A program made the position numbers and the translations under genes. DNA of 64,000 nt from assembly GCA_020091685.1 (NCBI GenBank), contig CM034603.1, positions 18,641,308-18,705,307 on the forward strand. Reading direction: 5' to 3'. Of this stretch, positions 60,541 through 64,000 are shown piece after piece. The notes under the pieces are model-generated. The model saw only the letters and a list, made by a program, of their open reading frames with translations. It had not been told where the DNA came from and ran no database searches. Numbering within the stretch: position 1 is the first letter of the stretch; the number at the start of each line of letters is the position of its first letter. Source of the stretch: Lutjanus erythropterus. Lineage: Eukaryota > Chordata > Actinopteri > Lutjaniformes > Lutjanidae.

Positions 60541-61900
60541 AGTACTGGGCTTACACAGTAGATTCACTGAGACCAACCCAGCAGAGAGATAATGGTAATA
60601 GGTTTGAGGCCTGAAGCAATCAAAGAACAAACAACAACTTAAAGTAGTACTGTATAGCAAAAAGATGAGTTTTAATTTTGTATTTAAAGGCCTCAGCAGT
60701 GTCGCTTTATACTGTCTGAGGTCACCAGGGAAGTTATTCAAAGGGAGCATGATGGGAAAAGACCCTGCAGCTTGCTTACTTCTTTTTTCTCTTTTTTCTT
60801 TGTTTGTTTGTTTGTTTTTTTTATCTCTGGGGCCTGACAGGAGCCATGAAGTCTGAGACTTTGGAGCACAGAATGGAAAAAAGGTTGAAGGAGATCTGAC
60901 AGGTACGAAGGGGCAAGACCATATACAATTTTGTGAGTCACCAGAAGCACCTTAACCTCTTTTAATTAACTCAGGCTGTGCAACCAAACTTTGCTCAAAC
61001 CTGCAGAACATAAGTTTAAATTTGATGTCAACATTCCCAAAGATACCAAATATCAAATGTGTATAAAATGTATGATAAGACAGCTACAAAGAAAACACAG
61101 CATATATATGATATGGTCAAACAATTCAGGATAAGATGACTTTAACAAATATAAAGTGACACAAAGGTAAATAAAATGGATAAACTGGGTTTTAAGGTAT
61201 CCCAGAGGAAAACTGTTTTTTCTTGCAATCGTCTTTGTCTCATGATGAATAAATTAGACAGAGAAAGAAGGAGCAAAACAAAAGAAAAGCAGGAGATCTG
61301 CTGATGTGTCTCAGAGGTTTCTCCTTGATGACCAAATGGAGCAACAAGCTGATTATTAAGACAAATTCAATATAAGTGCAGTGAGACAAATGAACATTTT
61401 AAGGTTTTCAGCTCAAATTAGTCTCAGGCTGACACGAGTCAAAGACTATTTCTCTGGAACCGAATTTAAGAAGTATGACATATTGGTCAAAGTCTCACAC
61501 TGGTCTCAAACTGAGTTCATTTATGTCTAAGAGACAAACGTTAGACAAAGACATTTAGAATTTTTTTTTTTTTTTTCTCTGGGCAGAGAACTTGTTTCTA
61601 GAGAGAAAGCTCCTCACAACAAGATCTACCTGATAAAGCCCAAAACTGTAGAGCTGGAGGAATATTTTATTTTTAAGTAACTGCACAGTTCTGTTGTAAT
61701 GTGCCCATAACTACCATCTTATCACATCTAATAAGTGTCTAACAGTGGGAAATAATACATAAAAAACATACAGTACAGTTCTGTTGTAATGTGTCCCTAT
61801 TTACCCTCTAGTAGAGTCTAATTAGAGTCTAATACTGTAGAACATATTTCTATTTTTTTTTTCTGTAATTTCATACAAAGTACAGATAAAAATATTTTGT
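60541..61900. other. Intergenic, nothing recognised
   Basis: AT-rich sequence with homopolymer runs (for example T17 near 61,560). The frames at 60,665-60,950 lie over a simple (TTTG)n patch, and I do not call them. Confidence 0.5.
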
Positions 61901-61904
61901 GGAG

Positions 61905-62085
61905 GCTTTTATGCCTTTAATTTACAGGACAGATGAAAATATGACAGGAAAGGGGGGGGAGAGAGTGGGGTAATGACATGCAGCAAAGGGACATAGGCAG
62001 GAGTCAAACCCACAGCTGCTACAGAGGACAAACAGCCTCAGGACAGGGGACGAAAGCCCTTCCATCTGAGCTACCAGACCACTGA
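61905..62085 (-). mobile_element. tRNA-derived SINE
   Basis: Read on the minus strand it begins with a tRNA-like promoter: box A tagctcagatgg (62,062-62,073) and box B gggtttgactcc (62,000-62,011). A body follows with gctgcatgtcattaccccac and ctgtcatattttcatctgtcc, ending in an A-rich aaggcataaaagcctc. This is a common fish SINE layout. Confidence 0.65.
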
Positions 62086-62409
62086 CTTTGTTATGTCTTC
62101 TCAGTGTACTGGAAAATAAAGTGTGACTGATCTTTCTACCAACCAAAAACACATTAACATGCTCAACACAGAACACTATGAATATCTCATCTGCCTTTTG
62201 CATTTTCGGTGTTAGCCGGTTGTAAAAGCTTGTTACATTATGTATCACGCACAAACATAATAGTGTCACAAAATCAATTTCCTAAATGCAGCAGTATTTT
62301 GGACACTTTTGTCTTGTATGTAACACTTTATCAACAGGTGAATAGCTGGAAAAATACTGAGTAAGTTACTGTAAATTTCTCTGACGTCCTTGTGATGATG
62401 TAAATTGGT

Positions 62410-62514
62410 GGTTTGTTTCTTCCTCTTTGTTCACGTGCATGTGGTTAGTTGGCTGGTTGGTTGGCACCGAGTATATTAAGACCTGTGTTTGTCCAACTCT
62501 TCAGTTCATCAGCC
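62410..62514 (+). promoter_or_regulatory. Promoter and 5' UTR of the eighth peptide gene
   Basis: Keeps the array's cttcctctttgtt box (about 62,420), a TATA box (gtatattaag, about 62,471) and the 5' UTR end caactcttcagttcatcagcc before ATGG. The sequence between these blocks differs from the array, so the shared blocks are likely constrained. Confidence 0.65.
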
Positions 62515-63079
62515 ATGGACAAAAGTGTGCTGCTGGTCCTGTTGTGTCTGCAGGCTCTCCTGCTCATCACAGCCTTCACTTCCACTGATGCTGCAGCCGC
62601 TCTGGCGAGAGATGATGGTCTTCAACTGTCTCCTAATATGGTGAGAAGATTTCTCAGTGGACTGTTTAAGTGTAGATGTCAAACATGCAGCTGAGAGAAA
62701 AAGATTACAACTTCAACAAGTATGATTGAACAATAGAGGAAGGTGGTTTCCTCTGTATAAATATGCTTTGTTTATTCTCATTTTGTTCTAGAAAAAACCT
62801 GCAAAAAAACCACCGAGGTTCCAGTCGAGATATGGCTGTTGGAGAAAAGTAGGGGGATGCAGCTCTTTCAAAGTGGTAAGCTTATTTTAATTTGAGTGAA
62901 ATTTTGACCTCTCAGTGGTCTCATCACTGAAAAAGCAGATGATCGTTGGTGTATGTTAGTTGTTATTTGAATTACAGTATCTTTCTCTCTCTGTCTCTCC
63001 TGATGTTTAGCCACCCAGGCCTACTGGTAACACCAAGTCCGATTTATTGCTTATGGCAATAAAGAAACCAGCAATGTGA
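62515..63079 (+). CDS. Eighth family member: 92-residue basic secreted peptide, three exons
   Basis: The only copy with a clean open structure. Exon 1 (62,515-62,640, 42 codons) begins MDKSVLLVLLCLQALLLITA, a signal peptide likely cut after the STDA segment, and continues ALARDDGLQLSPNM up to donor ATG|GTGAGA. Exon 2 (62,792-62,875, 28 codons, phase 0 on both sides) is KKPAKKPPRFQSRYGCWR then KVGGCSSFKV, with a two-cysteine loop spaced C-x6-C. Exon 3 (63,011-63,079) is PPRPTGNTKSDLLLMAIK then KPAM and a stop. The predicted mature part is strongly basic. AATAAA lies at 63,248; another overlaps exon 3 at 63,058 and could shorten the transcript. If the first intron is retained, the frame continues VRRFLSGLFKCRCQTCS to a stop at 62,694. 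I do not recognise the family. A host-defence or signalling peptide is possible but is only inferred. Confidence 0.65.
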
Positions 63080-63259
63080 TGGAAACAGACAGTTTCCCCG
63101 GTGCACTCGAGCAACTGATGTTGGAAACAAGCTTTTCCAGAAATGCCATGCTATGTTGAGGAGTGTATATATATATAATGTATACTGTAATACTTATGAG
63201 GGGTGCAATAATTGATTAGGGTCACTGTGCAAATTGTTTAATTACTAAATAAAATATTC

Positions 63260-64000
63260 CAAATCAGATATCATGTGGTTTTCTGCTTGGTTTTCTGCTT
63301 TTCTGCTTGTTGTTCTTGTTGGTAAACAGAATCTTTCCTCTCACTCATCAGTTAATTTCTTCTTCTATTTGCACATGTGGTTGAAGTCATCACAGTCTCT
63401 GCTCCAGATAAAGTTTTTACACATTTCACCACTCCATTACACACATCACTACCATTATTTAAACTGTTAAAGACATTGTAAAATGATTTATTCTTTTTCT
63501 CAGAGATGGCAAAAGTAGACACATTCTGTACTCAATTAGAAGTATAAATACTTACTAGTATTACTTACTGTATGTCAGTTTAGATGAAAGCATCTGCTAA
63601 AAACAAGTTAAATCTCCAATAATATCTTTGACCACTTAGGGACAGCAGAAACAAGTTGCAAGTCACAGAATTGATCACCGGTGATCGTTGTCCAATTCAT
63701 GGCAGTTAGATTTGCGTCTGACTTGATTATGAATTGCTCTGATGTCATGCACACATGGACTACAGTAAACCTCACATCATCAAGGCGGCTGCAGGTTTTT
63801 AGAGCCAGGTGCCTGGCTATCACCTGATCAATGAGCTGACAGTCTTTGATTGGCTCCTGTTGGCTTCCTGTAAATTGTTCGAACATTGCTGGAAACTGTC
63901 TGACTTGACTGCAGCTTTTCATCACCACCTCCTGCTGCGGTTGCCTGATCTCTGATAGAGCACGTGGCCCACTTACAGACGCTGTCAGTTTCTACCAAGT
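63260..64000. other. Downstream flank, nothing recognised
   Basis: Sequence after the eighth gene. A 106-codon minus-strand open frame at 63,608-63,928 begins MVMKSCSQVRQFPAMFEQ. It has no recognisable domain and I cannot support it as a gene. Confidence 0.5.

Noticed and set aside
63608..63928. 106-codon minus-strand open frame at the right edge
   Set aside because: No recognisable domain or neighbouring exon; kept only as a note in the flank entry.

Overview
This is a vertebrate genomic window, almost certainly from a ray-finned (teleost) fish. It is AT-rich, genes are split by GT-AG introns, and the introns are filled with repeat families I recognise from fish genomes (tRNA-derived SINEs, foldback MITEs, hAT-type elements). 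There are no bacterial features.

Region 1, positions 1 to about 40,900, minus strand: one large gene, myrip (myosin VIIA and Rab interacting protein, Slac2-c/exophilin-8). Eleven coding exons can be joined with every splice phase consistent, giving 1,233 codons. The order is Rab27-binding helix and FYVE-like zinc finger, SLEWFY helix, a helical middle segment, a large acidic exon of 683 codons with four copies of an FSSTEDELD motif, and the first part of the C-terminal coiled coil. The gene runs off the left edge, so its 3' end is missing. A likely non-coding first exon and CpG-rich promoter lie near 40.6-40.9 kb. The introns hold repeats, including a 2.6-kb element at 4,730-7,349.

Region 2, about 42.9-57.4 kb, plus strand: seven tandem copies of a small gene. 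Each has a TATA box, a nearly invariant signal-peptide exon starting MDKSVLLVLLGLQAFLLL, one or two short divergent middle exons, a short last exon and a polyadenylation signal. Copies with two middle exons alternate with copies that have one. An hAT-like element sits beside the TATA box of some copies and was carried along by the duplications. The array falls into two large blocks that end in the same 1.4-kb tail. I do not recognise the family. Short insertions and deletions break the frame after the leader in most copies, so either the array is decaying or the assembly is noisy here.

Region 3, about 57.4-64 kb: repeats and microsatellites, then an eighth, diverged but fully open relative of the array gene at 62,515-63,079. 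It encodes a 92-residue basic secreted peptide with two cysteines in its middle exon. The leader and 5' UTR are conserved between this gene and the array while the mature part is not, a pattern typical of fast-evolving secreted peptides such as host-defence peptides. That array is the most likely undescribed system in the window.
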